Origin: Isoetes taiwanensis
Lineage: Eukaryota > Streptophyta > Lycopodiopsida > Isoetales > Isoetaceae
Assembly (NCBI GenBank): GCA_021234155.1
Contig: JAJEKV010000839.1
Location: forward strand, 16,604-80,603
Direction: 5' to 3'
Length of the DNA: 64,000 nt
Shown piece after piece: positions 22,971-34,930 of the stretch; position 1 is the first letter of the stretch; every line of letters starts with the position of its first letter. The notes below the pieces were generated by a model, which worked only from the letters and a program-made list of their open reading frames with translations, did not search any database and had not been told where the DNA came from. A program made the position numbers and the translations under genes.

Positions 22971-24916
22971 TATTTGATAGCCCTTCAAGTTGAACTTCAA
23001 AGACGTCGAGATTTTCATTGCCGTCAAAAGTGATGACCCGGATCCGAGTTTATCACTAACGATTTTTGTAGATGCAGCTATGTCATCATTCGATTTTCTT
23101 ATTGCTTCAATCACGCTTCAAAATTTCAAAATCCTCATCGTTTGAGCGTCATAATGCTCCTTTCGCCAGGCCAAGTTGATCATTGACGAATTTCGGAAGT
23201 ACACTGATGGCAATGAACTGCGATTCTTGGTGCTTCAATCTTGCTTTGAATCTCGAAGTGGCCATCACCAGAGCGTCATAATGGCCGTCGCCAGACTTCA
23301 TTATGCCCGTTGAGCCTTTCAAACAAGCTTGCAGAAAAAAATTAAAAATAAACCCAAATATCATTCCATACAATAAGCGTATTCTTATTAGAGCAAAAAT
23401 CAATCTTAAATTGGCTTGTCTACAAAATTTTCTCGTCTAGGGCACTCACATCACGAAGAATCCATCTCCCATGCCATCTCTAGAAGTATCGGTCGATGTG
23501 AAATAGGTCGTGCATATTATAGTTCATTTGAAGATGTATGCATGGTGTGATGTCGTGTCTAGTACACAACATCCAGGCTTCCCCACAATTAAATTATTTC
23601 ATCATCGGTCTCAAATGATCATCTAATGATTATGCTTTTCATAATGCATAATGCACCAATAAGCAACTACAAAAGTTTTGAAAGCTTGCAACTCATGTTG
23701 AAAGCATCATTTTCCTTCCACATAATAATATGGTATGGCTATGACTTTGTCGCATATAAGTTAGGGGTGTGTGCTTTAACTCAATTCAATTCAATTTAAG
23801 GACCTTTTGACAATTAAAGATAATTGATTGTAGACTTTAGGGCATATAATTGAGTAGGAACCTTATAATGTTGAAACTAAAAGTGTGGCATAAATAAGCT
23901 CATCTATAAAGTAGTACAAATTAGAAAATATCTATGGTAACTATCATGTTTATTTTCCTATTACAGGAATGGCCGAGGATGCATGCAATAGTAGAGGTTT
24001 GTAGATATCTTTACATTGGACCAATAACGTTCTAAGCTCAATGATCGAGGAAACATGTAATATGTAGAGATCGGTAGATATCTTTACATTGGAACAATAA
24101 TGTTCTAAGCTCCTTGTATACGACTATGGCATCGTTTTTTGAAGAGGCATTTTTATTGTGTAACTGTAAGGATATAATTGGGCATAGTTGCGCATTTTCT
24201 GCAAATTTGTAAGAAAGTGGTAGGGTCTTCTTTATGCATGTATTTTCAAGTGTAGAAACAACCATGTTCATTGAATTTCTTGCCAATGTTACCCCTAATG
24301 TTTATCAGCAAACATTTCTGAATAGAATAGATATCCAGTAGTGCATCAAAGCAATGAAAGTTGCAAATATAAAACTATATATGCATATTTTGTCTAATCT
24401 AAAATTTCATTTTCCACATCTAAATTACAAATAGAAGGTTTATCATTTGCTATGTTGGTTGTCACTTAAATGCTTTCCTGTTACACTTCCCTATGTTCTC
24501 CACATTGATAATTGAAAAGAAGGGGCACATCTTTTTAACTGGAATGTTGCAATGCTAAGTAGCAAGTGTTATACATACTGCAATCTTCTAAGATTAGACA
24601 TTTAAAGTTGAATTTTACATCAATATGTTAAAAGCGTATCTCCATGCTGCAAAATCACATGAATTAGAATATGATGTAATGCTGCACCAATTAGACTATT
24701 TGGAATGAAATAATTGTTATAAATGTTTTGGACATATCAAATGTGGAATATGAGGATGAAGTATCAGCTGCTATTTTGGGCTGAAAAACAAGACTTACAA
24801 AGATACAGATAACTTGTATGGGGAAGTATAGATTGAATACAAAAGGAATTCATATGCAACACAGGAAAATGAAGCATCTTTTCATGCCCAAAAACAATAA
24901 AAGTTCCACGATTGCA

Positions 24917-26541
24917 AACCTTCCTCTTTTTTTTTTTTTTTTTTTTTTTGGAGAAAAGGAAGATTTCTATTAATCATAACGAGTTACATAAAAAAATAAA
25001 AGAGAATCCATTAGGTTCAAAAATTTCAACTGTTTGTATACACAAAGGTGCTCGAGAATAAAGGAAAATCACAGATCGCAAAAATTGGGACGGGGGTCCC
25101 CACATACAACAATAGGAAGAGGAAGCCCGTCGAATTAAAGGTCTTGAAGGAGGGAAATCGAGTCCGATCCGGTGTCATCCTCGTCTATGATCACCAAATC
25201 AGAGCCACCGGATCCAATTGCCGTAATTTCATTCCACTTTCGGGAGGAAAGGCAAAGAACCAAAGAGGGGCCGTGTCTAAGAAAAGGATGAGTGCTTCTC
25301 CATGGGCATCGTGTAAGGCTTTGTGATGGTAGAACATGTCTAAAATGAAGGAATTGGTTATCGGTTAGAAGCCTTTCATAATAGAAAAGAAACACATCAA
25401 GGATATGGGCCTGATAGCCATTTTGTTCATTGTTGAATATCTCTGTAGCAGCCGCATAATTAGATAGATTAGGAAAATTGGGCTTACAATTCATCTTCGT
25501 TGTGAGAGCAATCAGCAGCTCTGAATATCACAAAATTTTCATCAGTAAAAATCATACCATCACACACAAAGATGTTATTAAAGCCTACAAATTATTCTAT
25601 AGACAATCAAGTATTATCAGATTTATCTTGTTTGCCATTCTTATGAGCCATTGCAATTCTAGAGATCTCTATCTGAAAAGCTACCTTCATCCAGGCAATA
25701 TCCACCTTATAATTTGAATAATTGACCTTCTTCCTGTGTTTTCAAATAATTCAAAGGGCAGTCTGTTTAAGAGTATTGAGAAATCTATTAGACCCTTTTA
25801 GAAGGTCCATCATATTGGCCCACTTGCCTAAATTATGGCTTTTGCCTTAAAATAGTTATCCGACCATCTCGAAGTCTCTAATTTTGGGCGGGTCGAAGAT
25901 GTGATTGATAGTTTTGAGCTATGGCCCAGAGTTTACATTTAGAATTGATCGAAGATCCTTACATCTTACATACATACTATGATTAGTTGGGAGTCGTGTG
26001 GACGGGCACCTCCAAATAAACATTTGCACTTTGGGGAGAGTAGGACTTCGGTTGTTTCTCGAGAATGCTCATGAAGTGTTTATTGGGAACAAGCCATTTA
26101 CGAGTGAGTCAAAGATTTGGAAGGGGCGAACTTTGTATCCCAAGGCAACTTTGTACTTGTGGAGTTCTTTAGGTGCCGGTCGATTTTTACGGGGCTTTGG
26201 CACTCATGCGAGAACCAAAGAACGTCCATGATAGCATCATAGATGACCTTGTCAATCCTTTTGCCTCCTATAAGCTGTTTAATATATTCCCAAGTGTGCC
26301 ATTTGTCCCCCTCCCAGAGATGTTGCAACTGCGTAACATCTGCCTCTTTCCATTTTTTCCAGATTTGGGGGTGTTTAAGGGCCCAGCAGACATCATTTTC
26401 TTTAGCAAAAACAGGTGACCAGAAGAGAGAGAAATTGGCACCATCATAGTTAATATCTTTATGCTCAAAACCTTCGGCCACCAAATTCCAGGCCTCAAAA
26501 ATTTTCCTCAGGTATTAGGGGCACTCTAACCTTCCTCTTTT
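24917..26541 (-). mobile_element. 5'-truncated LINE with 14-bp target-site duplication (unit 1)
   Basis: Minus-strand insertion. The poly(A) tail appears as 23 T at 24927-24949, and the target word AACCTTCCTCTTTT flanks both sides (24917-24930 and 26528-26541). The coding remnants read ALKHPQIWKKWKEADVTQLQ, then IYDAIMDVLWF, and further on a zf-RVT domain at about 25856-25948 (KCKLCG then HIFDCP in the cleaner copy). Only the ORF2 C-terminus and 3' tail are present, about 1.6 kb, as is usual for LINE insertions. Frames are more broken than in the unit 2 copy. Confidence 0.85.
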
Positions 26542-27415
26542 CAAGCTAAATTCTAGGTAAATCTCTGAGAAAATTACGATATCAGTTGCATTTTGAATGC
26601 TTTCTCCAAGAAAGATCCTTCAGTTTCATTGCCTATGGAAATCCCATAAGCTGCCAATGTAACTATCTCTTCTATACTATAACTGCAACTATCTCTTCTA
26701 TACTATAGCTGCAAATTCCAGGACCAAAAGCTAAACTAACAATTTTTTCTCACGAATCACAAATACTTTGTAAAACAAAGTACAAATATCTAGTAATGGT
26801 GGTAAAGGATACCATGGAATCCACGGTTGAGATGCAACAACACCAATTTCATTGACAATGCGGCTTAACTCGTATTGCTACCACAACAAAGAATATTTTG
26901 CAAGATTTTGAAAAGCAATGCAGAACAAAAATTAGACTGAAGCAAAAATTGGATAAAAATTTCCAAAAATGTAATTTTCTAAAATAAAACTACCAATGAA
27001 GGAGGAACTCGTTAGCGTCTTCTTAGCACAAAGGGACTCAAAACTGAAAGAGGAAACCGAGGCGCCTTCTAAGACTCGCTATTCTCAGAATTAATAAAGG
27101 GAAAGCCACAACCTTTCTAAAAAAAATAATGAGAATCTAGATACAAAGGAAACATGGATGCAACAAGCATCTCTAAAAGGAGCTAATCTCTATAAATAAT
27201 TGTATTGCATTCAAAAATATGTTATGAAGGTGGCGTATCTCTTCAAGCCAACCTCTATAATAATTGTATTCAAAAAATATGTCATATGAAGGTAGCATAA
27301 CCTCATATCTATCACAAATAAACACATGTACGGAAAGAATCTCAAGCCTCTTGAGTGGCAAATGTTAACATATTCACGAAAAGAATGTCCAAGCGTGCTT
27401 GTTGCCCTTTCTTTT

Positions 27416-28356
27416 CAGCAGGCAATTGTGAGAGGGCCTAACTCTTCTAACACCATATTTGAAGCATGGCCTCTTACGTTTTAAGCTCGGAGGCGCACTT
27501 TTACTAGTAGATCGCAACAAAGGGTGTGCAAAATTTCTTTACCTGAGATATCCTTTCCTCAGGATCGGGCTGCAACATAGCCAAAACAAGGCTCTTTGCT
27601 TCTTCCGACACCAAACCAAGCGGCCAATGCAAGTGTGAGGCAGCCGGATCCACCGCCATGGAGGAGTTCTTCGTGAATTTGCGATTTTTAGACACGAGAA
27701 GTGATGATTAGAGTAAGCGCCTCATACAGGATCAAACCAGACCCCATATGTCTATCTCGCGTGGAATAATGTCCACCGCACAACCTCGGAGCCAAATATC
27801 TTGGTGTTCCGACTACGGATGTAAAGCTGGGAGCAGAACACGAAAAACAAGCCGATATGCGAAATCGAAACCCTAACATCATAGGGTTTTCTTTGCTGAG
27901 GTCACAAAGAACGTTGTTCGGCTTCAGATCCGATTGGATAATGCCCTTTGATGAAGGTCCTGTATAGCTAGAGCAAGATTTGAATAAGAAGAGCCGCTTC
28001 CTTTTCGCATAGCACGCCTTTTCTTGGTGATTACATCAAGCAAGCTACATTCGCACAATTCCATGATCGGTGCCGAATCCCTCGTCTTTGATTACTTCAT
28101 GTATATGCACTACGCCGTGGCTGCTGGCTAATTTACGCATGATCTCTATTTCCGTGATCGGCCTGTGGCTCCTACCCGGATGATTTTGCAAGCAAACTCT
28201 TTCTTACCACCCTGTTTTACTTCGCGCAGAAAACCGGTAGCTTGGCCACGGCGCCGATTTCCTTAAGCGGATCATAGCTCTCATAAGATTGGGAAATAAA
28301 GGGAATAGGTGTAGTTGAGAAATTCTTCGTCTGATCTCCTGCGTCTCCGTCTCCAT
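27416..28356 (-). pseudogene. Protein kinase copy B, frame-broken
   Basis: Minus-strand counterpart of the intact kinase at 33436-34386. The order of sequence is the same over its length, but the reading frame is broken many times. Almost every difference from the intact copy falls on CTG, CAG or CCG. Examples, intact to this copy: CTCTGAGG to CTCGGAGG, TTCTGAC to TTCCGAC, AACTGGCC to AAGCGGCC, GCCAGATCC to GCCGGATCC, ACCTGAGA to ACACGAGA. This is either a real pseudogene or a gene corrupted by base-calling. Short open pieces still show the GTPRYLAP and PDPEERIS words. Confidence 0.85.
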
Positions 28357-28441
28357 ACTCGCACTGTAAGTAATGCCAACACAATGCAAATGCAGCGTTC
28401 TTATACCTCCGTAAGTTGTCATACCGACCGCACTTTCCGTT

Positions 28442-28449
28442 CTATAAAT
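28442..28449 (+). promoter_or_regulatory. TATA-like box, copy B
   Basis: TATAAATA in the sequence CTATAAATATC, conserved at the same place in the block copies at 34479 and 43170. Here the tandem-unit boundary follows immediately, so no downstream gene remains. Confidence 0.3.
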
Positions 28450-28784
28450 ATCGATTCGATGGGGTGCCGATGGGGTCGCGACCACGTGCTACGGATTGAG
28501 GCGGGTAGATGGGAGTAGCCCGCAAATTGCCGTGAGAAGCAAGACTATGTGTCCATTGCCGATTCTGAGGTTATTGAAGATGAAAGCCATACTCTTACGA
28601 GTTGCCCCGCTTTTGAGATAGTGGGAATCATTTTTGACCTTAGCATTCCATTCCACGCGCTTCCACAACTACCGAGCACCATCCGGGCATGACTTGGCAT
28701 TATACATACTTGAGGTTCTAGATAAGCGTGCGCAATTACCGAGCCCTCAGTTAGTCATTATCTCCGTTGTCTAGTATCATCATT

Positions 28785-28967
28785 CTTTAAAGGTTTTTCC
28801 CTTGAAAACCTTTTCGAGGCGAGAGGTTTTTAATCCTAGTAGTAATGATTGTACTAGCCCATTGTATGGGTCCCATGACCTATTGGTCATAGTGGATGTT
28901 AAAAAACTATTCTATTCTATTCTATTCTATTCTATTCTATTCTATTCTATTCTATTCTATTCTATTC
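28785..28967 (+). repeat. Tailed short repeat with (TATTC)12 (unit 2)
   Basis: Duplicate of the 22780-22970 member with 12 perfect TATTC units at 28908-28967. Unit number differs by one between the tandem copies. Confidence 0.6.
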
Positions 28968-30926
28968 TATTTGATAGCCCTTCAAGTTGAACTTCAACAG
29001 CACGTCAGAGATTTTCATTGCCCGTCAAAAAGTGATGACCTTCGGATCTGAAGTTTATCACTAACGCGATTTTTGGAGATGCAGACTATGTCATCATTCG
29101 ATTTTCTTATTGCTTCAATCCCCTTCAAAATTTCAAAATCCTCATCGTTTGAACGTCATAATGCTCCTTTCGCCAGGCCAAGTTGATCATTGACGAATTT
29201 CGGAAGTACACTGATGGCAATGAACTGCGATTCTTGGTGCTTCAATCTTGCTTTGAATCTCGAAGTGGCCATCACCAGAGCGTCATAATGGCCGTCGCCA
29301 GACTTCATTATGCCCGTTGAGCCTTTCAAACAAGCTTGCAGAAAAAAATTAAAAATAAACCCAAATATCATTCCATACAATAAGCGTATTCTTATTAGAG
29401 CAAAAATCAATCTTAAATTGGCTTGTCTACAAAATTTTCTCGTCTAGGGCACTCACATCACGAAGAATCCATCTCCCATGCCATCTCTAGAAGTATCGAC
29501 GATGTGAAATAGGGGTGCATATTATAGTTCATTTGAAGATGTATGCATGGTGTGATGTCGTGTCTAGTACACAACATCCAGGCTTCCCCACAATTAAATT
29601 ATTTCATCATCGGTCTCAAATGATCATCTAATGATTATGCTTTTCATAATGCATAATGCACCAATAAGCAACTACAAAAGTTTTGAAAGCTTGCAACTCA
29701 TGTTGAAAGCATCATTTTCCTTCCACATAATAATATGGTATGGCTATGACTTTGTCGCATATAAGTTAGGGGTGTGTGCTTTAACTCAATTCAATTCAAT
29801 TTAAGGACCTTTTGACAATTAAAGATAATTGATTGTAGACTTTAGGGCATATAATTGAGTAGGGACCTTATAATGTTGAAACTAAAAGTGTGGCATAAAT
29901 AAGCTCATCTATAAAGTAGTACAAATTAGAAAATATCTATGGTAACTATCATGTTTATTTTCCTATTACAGGAATGGCCGAGGATGCATGCAATAGTAGA
30001 GGTTTGTAGATATCTTTACATTGGACCAATAACGTTCTAAGCTCAATGACTGAGGAAACATGTAATATGTAGAGATCAGTAGATATCTTTACATTGGAAC
30101 AATAATGTTCTAAGCTCCTTGTATACGACTATGGCATCGTTTTTTGAAGAGGCATTTTTATTGTGTAACTGTAAGGATATAATTGGGCATAGTTGCGCAT
30201 TTTCTGCAAATTTGTAAGAAAGTGGTAGGGTCTTCTTTATGCATGTATTTTCAAGTGTAGAAACAACCATGTTCATTGAATTTCTTGCCAATGTTACCCC
30301 TAATGTTTATCAGCAAACATTTCTGAATAGAATAGATATCCAGTAGTGCATCAAAGCAATGAAAGTTGCAAATATAAAACTATATATGCATATTTTGTCT
30401 AATCTAAAATTTCATTTTCCACATCTAAATTACAAATAGAAGGTTTATCATTTGCTATGTTGGTTGTCACTTAAATGCTTTCCTGTTACACTTCCCTATG
30501 TTCTCCACATTGATAATTGAAAAGAAGGGGCACATCTTTTTAACTGGAATGTTGCAATGCTAAGTAGCAAGTGTTATACATACTGCAATCTTCTAAGATT
30601 AGACATTTAAAGTTGAATTTTACATCAATATGTTAAAAGCGTATCTCCATGCTGCAAAATCACATGAATTAGAATATGATGTAATGCTGCACCAATTAGA
30701 CTATTTGGAATGAAATAATTGTTATAAATGTTTTGGACATATCAAATGTGGAATATGAGGATGAAGTATCATTTTGCTATTTTGGGATTTGAAAAACAAG
30801 ACTTACAAAGATCTGAGATAACTTGTATGGGGAAGTATAGATTGAATACAAAAGGAATTCATATGCAACACAGGAAAATGAAGCATCTTTTCATGCCCAA
30901 AAAACAATAAAAAGTTCACGATTGCA

Positions 30927-32558
30927 AACCTTCCTCTTTTTTTTTTTTTTTTTTTTTGGAATATTTGTATTAATCATAACGAGTTACATAAAAAAATAAA
31001 AGAGAATCCATTAGGTTCAAAAATTTCAACTGTTTGTATACACAAAGGTGCTCAGAATAACCAGAAAATCACAGACTGCAAAAATTGGGACAGGGGGTCC
31101 CCCACATACAACAAGCCGAGGAAGAGGAAGCCCGATCAGAATTAAAGGTCTTGAAGGAGGAAATCGAGTCCGATCCAGTGTCATCCTCGTCTATGATCAC
31201 CAAATCTGTAGCCACCGGATCCAATTGCCAGCCAATTTCATTCCACTCGGGAGGAAAGGCAAAGAACCAAAGAGGGGCCGTGTCTAAGAAAAGGATGAGT
31301 GCTTCTCCATGGGCATCGTGTAAGGCTTTGTGATGGTAGAACATGTCTCTGAAATGAAGGAATTGGTTATCAGTTAGAAGCCTTTCATAATAGAAAAGAA
31401 ACCTGTCAAGGATATGGGCCTGATAGCCATTTTGTTCATTGTTGAATATCTCAGTAGCCGTGATAATTAGATAGATTAGGAAAATTGGGCTTACAATTCA
31501 TCTTCGTTGTGAGAGCAATCAGCAGCTCTGAATATCACAAAATTTTCATCAGTAAAAATCATACCATCACACACAAAGATGTTATTAAAGCCTACAAATT
31601 ATTCTATAGACAATCAAGTATTATCAGATTTATCTTGTTTGCCATTCTTATGAGCCATTGCAATTCTAGAGATCTCTATAGAAAAGCTACCTTCATCGGG
31701 CAATATCCACCTTATAATTTGAATAATTGACCTTCTTCCTGTGTTTTCAAATAATTCAAAGGGCCGTCTGTTTAAGAGTATTGAGAAATCTATTAGACCC
31801 TTTTAGAAGGTCCATCATATTGGCCCACTTGCCTAAATTATGGCTTTTTGCCTTAAAATAGTTATCCAGCCATCTCCAGAAGTCTCTAATTTTGGGGCAG
31901 TCGAAGATGTGATTGATAGTTTCAGAGCTATGGCCACAGAGTTTACATTTAGAATTGATCCAAGATCCTTACATCTACGTACATACTATGATTAGTTGGG
32001 AGTGCGTGATCTGAGGCACCTCCAAATAAACATTTGCACTTTGGGGAGAGTAGGACTTCCGGTTGTTTCTCGAGAATGCTCATGAAGTGTTTATTGGGAA
32101 CAAGCCATTTACCAGAGTGAGTCAAAGATTTGGAAGGGGCCAGAACTTTGTATCCCAAGGCAACTTTGTACTTGTCAGAGTTCTTTAGGTGCCAGTCAGG
32201 ATTTCTGGGGCTTTGGCACTCATTCTGAGAACCAGCAACGTCCATGATAGCATCATAGATGACCTTGTCAATCCTTTTGCCTCCTATAAGTCATTTTAAT
32301 ATATTCCCAAAGTGTGCCATTTGTCCCCTCCCGGAGATGTTGCAAGCAAGCGTAACATCGCCTCTTTCCATTTTTTTCGATTTGGGGGTGTTTAAGGGCC
32401 CAGCAGACATCATTTTCTTTAGCAAAAACAGGTGACCAGAAGAGAGAGAAATTGGCACCATCATAGTTAATATCTTTATGCTCAAAACCTTCGGCCACCA
32501 AATTCCAGGCCTCAAAAATTTTCCTCAGGTATTAGGGGCACTCTAACCTTCCTCTTTT
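30927..32558 (-). mobile_element. 5'-truncated LINE with 14-bp target-site duplication (unit 2)
   Basis: Same insertion as at 24917-26541: 21 T at 30937-30957, with target word AACCTTCCTCTTTT at 30927-30940 and 32545-32558. The minus strand encodes a clean zf-RVT stretch over about 31861-31955: KCKLCGHSSETINHIFDCPK then IRDFWRWLDN, giving the Cys-x2-Cys ... His-x3-Cys pattern. Upstream words (ALKHPQ, LQHLREG) correspond to the 40.14-kb fragment of a related LINE. Shared flanks show the insertion predates the tandem duplication. Confidence 0.85.
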
Positions 32559-33435
32559 CAAGCTAAATTCTAGGTAAATCTCTGAGAAAATTACGATATC
32601 AGTTGCATTTTGAATGCTTTCTCCAAGAAAGATCCTTCAGTTTCATTGCCTATGGAAATCCCATAAAAGTCGCCAATGTAACTATCTCTTCTATACTATA
32701 ACTGCAACTATCTCTTCTATACTATAGCTGCAAATTCCAGGACCAAAAGCTAAACTAACAATTTTTCTCTGAATCACAAATACTTTGTAAAACAAAGTAC
32801 AAATATCTAGTAATGGTGGTAAAGGATACCATGGAATCCACGGTTGAGATGCAACAACACCAATTTCATTGACAATGCGGCTTAACTCGTATTGCTACCA
32901 CAACAAAGAATATTTTGCAAGATTTTGAAAAGCAATGCAGAACAAAAATTAGACTGAAGCAAAAATTGGATAAAAATTTCCAAAAATGTAATTTTCTAAA
33001 ATAAAACTACCACAGAAGGAGGAACTCGTTAGCGTCTTCTTCGCACAAAGGGACTCCAAAACCTGAAAGAGGAAACCGAACTGCCTTCTAAGACTTCTGC
33101 TATTCTGTAACTAATAAAGGGGAAAGCCACAACCTTTCTAAAAAATAATGCAGAATCTAGATACAAAAGGAAACATGGATGCAACAAGCATCTCTAAAAG
33201 GAGCTAATCTCTATAAATAATTGTATTGCATTCAAAAAATATGTTATGAAGGTGGCGTATCTCTTCAAGCCAACCTCTATAATAATTGTATTCAAAAAAT
33301 ATGTCATATGAAGGTAGCATAACCTCATATCTATCACAAATAAACACATGTACAGAAGAATCTCAAGCCTCTTGAGTGGCAAATGTTAACATATTCACAG
33401 AAAGAATGTCCAAGCGTGCTTGTTGCCCTTTCTTT

Positions 33436-34422
33436 TCAGCAGGCAATTGCAGAGGGCCTAACTCTTCTAACACCATATTTGAAGCATGGCCTCTTACGTT
33501 TTAAGCTCTGAGGCGCACTTTTACTAGTAGATCTGGCAACCCAAGGGTGTGCCAAAATTTGCTGCACAGATATCCTTTCCTCAGGATCAGGCTGCAACAT
33601 AGCCAAAACAAGGCTCTTTGCTTCTTCTGACACCAAACCAACTGGCCAATGCAAGTGTGAGGCAGCCAGATCCTCGCCATGGAGGAGTTCTTCGTGAATT
33701 TCTGCAGTTTTTAGACCTGAGAAGTGATGATTCCGAGTAAGCGCCTCATACAGGATCAAACCCAGACCCCATATGTCTATCTCTGTGGAATAATGTCCCT
33801 GCACAACCTCTGGAGCCAAATATCTTGGTGTTCCGACTCTGGATGTAAAACTGGGAGCAGAACCTGAAAAACAAGCCGATATGCCGAAATCCGAAACCCT
33901 AACATCATAGGGTTTTGCTGCTGAGGTCACAAGAACGTTGCCTGGCTTCAGATCCCGGTGGATAATGCCCTTTTGATGAAGATCCTGTATAGCTAGAGCA
34001 AGATTTCGAATAAGAAGAGCCGCTTCCTTTTCGCATAGCCTGCCTTTCTTGGTGATTACATCAAGCAAGCTACATTCGCACAATTCCATGATCAGGTGCC
34101 AGAATCCCTCGTCTTTGATTACTTCATGTATATGCACTACGCCAGGGCTGCTGGCTAATTTCTGCATGATCTCTATTTCCGTGATCGGCTCTGTGGCTCC
34201 TACCCAGATGATTTTGCAAGCAAACTCTTTCTTACCTCCTGTTTTACTTCTGCAGAGAAAAACCGTAGCTTGGCCACCGCTGCCGATTTCCTTAAGCAGA
34301 TCATAGCTCTCCAGAAGATTGGGAAATAAAGCAGAATAGGTGTAGTTGAGAAATTCTTCGTCTGTCTCCTGCGTCTCCGTCTCCATACTCAGAATTCTGT
34401 AAGTAATGCCAACACAATGCAA
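33436..34422 (-). CDS. Serine/threonine protein kinase, CaMK/CDPK-like catalytic domain
   Basis: An intact 328-codon frame; Met13 (METETQET, position 34386) is an equally good start, and a TTACTTACAG just before it could be a splice acceptor. The catalytic domain is complete: GSGGQATV loop (47-54), ATP-binding Lys70 in ACK, Glu82/84 on helix C, HRDLKPGN (155-162), DFG (178-180), APE (203-205), DIWGLG (216-221), Arg283 in PEER, and HPWV (292-295). This domain type transfers phosphate from ATP to Ser/Thr. No EF-hands follow, only a basic tail (SLKRKRP..., 306-328). That resembles PEP-carboxylase-kinase-type members of the CDPK superfamily more than CDPKs themselves. It is the only undamaged one of four copies in the window. 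Specific substrate unknown. Confidence 0.85.
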   Translation of the reverse strand: MHCVGITYRILSMETETQETDEEFLNYTYSALFPNLLESYDLLKEIGSGGQATVFLCRSKTGGKKEFACKIIWVGATEPITEIEIMQKLASSPGVVHIHEVIKDEGFWHLIMELCECSLLDVITKKGRLCEKEAALLIRNLALAIQDLHQKGIIHRDLKPGNVLVTSAAKPYDVRVSDFGISACFSGSAPSFTSRVGTPRYLAPEVVQGHYSTEIDIWGLGLILYEALTRNHHFSGLKTAEIHEELLHGEDLAASHLHWPVGLVSEEAKSLVLAMLQPDPEERISVQQILAHPWVARSTSKSAPQSLKRKRPCFKYGVRRVRPSAIAC

Positions 34423-34478
34423 ATGCAGACGTTCTTATACCTCTGTAAGTTGTCGCACTGACTCTGCACTTTCCGTTC

Positions 34479-34486
34479 TATAAATA
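34479..34486 (+). promoter_or_regulatory. TATA-like box between kinase and HSP90-like exon
   Basis: CTATAAATAT matches the plant TATA consensus on the plus strand and is conserved in the three longest block copies. It lies 57 bases outside the kinase's first Met and upstream of the rightward HSP90-like and adenylate kinase-like exons. Read on the minus strand it is TATTTATA, a weaker TATA match, so a bidirectional promoter is possible. No transcript evidence. Confidence 0.35.
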
Positions 34487-34785
34487 TCAGTTCTATTCCT
34501 GGCTGTCGGGAAAAAGGCCACATCTAAATTAGGAAAAGGCCCAGATACTTGTGTGCTGTCCGTCGGATGTTGGCACGATCCCAAAGCCAACTATACCGCC
34601 CGTTGATGCACAAACACATTGACATGCTCGCAGAGACAGAAACAAAAAGTACAGACAGGATTGGTGGCATTCAGAATTTGCGAATTCCCTGGGAACAGAG
34701 GTATGAATTTTGCATTTGGAATTGGGAAGCTGCCACTTTAGGTAATGGCTTGAAGCCTAACTTACTTTTGTTTTGTTGTGTGCAG

Positions 34786-34930
34786 CCTTTCAATCATCTA
34801 GAACTGTTTGCAAACCAAATCATAGTCAAGTTCGGTGTCCAGTTTTACTCTGCTTTTGTTGCTAAGAAGGTCATTTTTACTACCAATGGTGGTGATGAGC
34901 AATACGTCTGGGAGTCTCACGCTGGGGGGC
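34786..34930 (+). pseudogene. HSP90-like exon fragment
   Basis: After a TTGTGTGCAG acceptor (AG at 34784-34785) the frame encodes [17 protein letters not shown] and then [17 protein letters not shown]90 proteins have 'GQFGVGFYSAYLVADKV' and '[13 protein letters not shown]' at this point of the N-terminal ATPase domain. The key glycine of GVGFYS is Gln here, which would be unfavourable in the ATP lid. No other HSP90 segment was found on either side, so it is an isolated exon, probably captured. HSP90 itself is an ATP-driven cytosolic chaperone. A second copy lies at 48752-48864. Confidence 0.75.

Larger units (their letters stand above)
22470..28457. repeat. Tandem duplication, unit 1 (~6.0 kb)
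   Basis: Unit 1 starts near GATGGGGTCTGACC (22470) and its copy near GATGGGGTGCCGATGGGG (28456). The two units run parallel through the tailed repeat, the 84-codon minus-strand frame (23149-23403; identical peptide at 29156-29410), the LINE insertion and the kinase. Unit 1 ends just after the conserved TATAAATA (28442-28449). Large parts, for example 23150-24900, look nearly identical. Differences cluster at CAG/CTG/CCG words. Confidence 0.9.
28458..34490. repeat. Tandem duplication, unit 2 (~6.0 kb)
   Basis: Second unit of the tandem pair starting at 22470. It carries a tailed repeat with TATTC tail, the 84-codon minus-strand frame, the same LINE with the same target duplication, and the intact kinase. 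Unlike unit 1 it continues to the right into the HSP90/adenylate kinase exons, so the duplication probably used this full-length version as source and truncated the other. Confidence 0.9.

Noticed and set aside
23149-23403. 84-codon minus-strand frame, identical at 29156-29410, as a conserved gene
   Set aside because: Identity follows from the recent tandem duplication, so it is no evidence for selection; no domain recognised.
34049-34306. 85-codon plus-strand open frame antisense to the kinase
   Set aside because: It is the shadow of the intact kinase catalytic domain on the other strand; the kinase frame has all family motifs.
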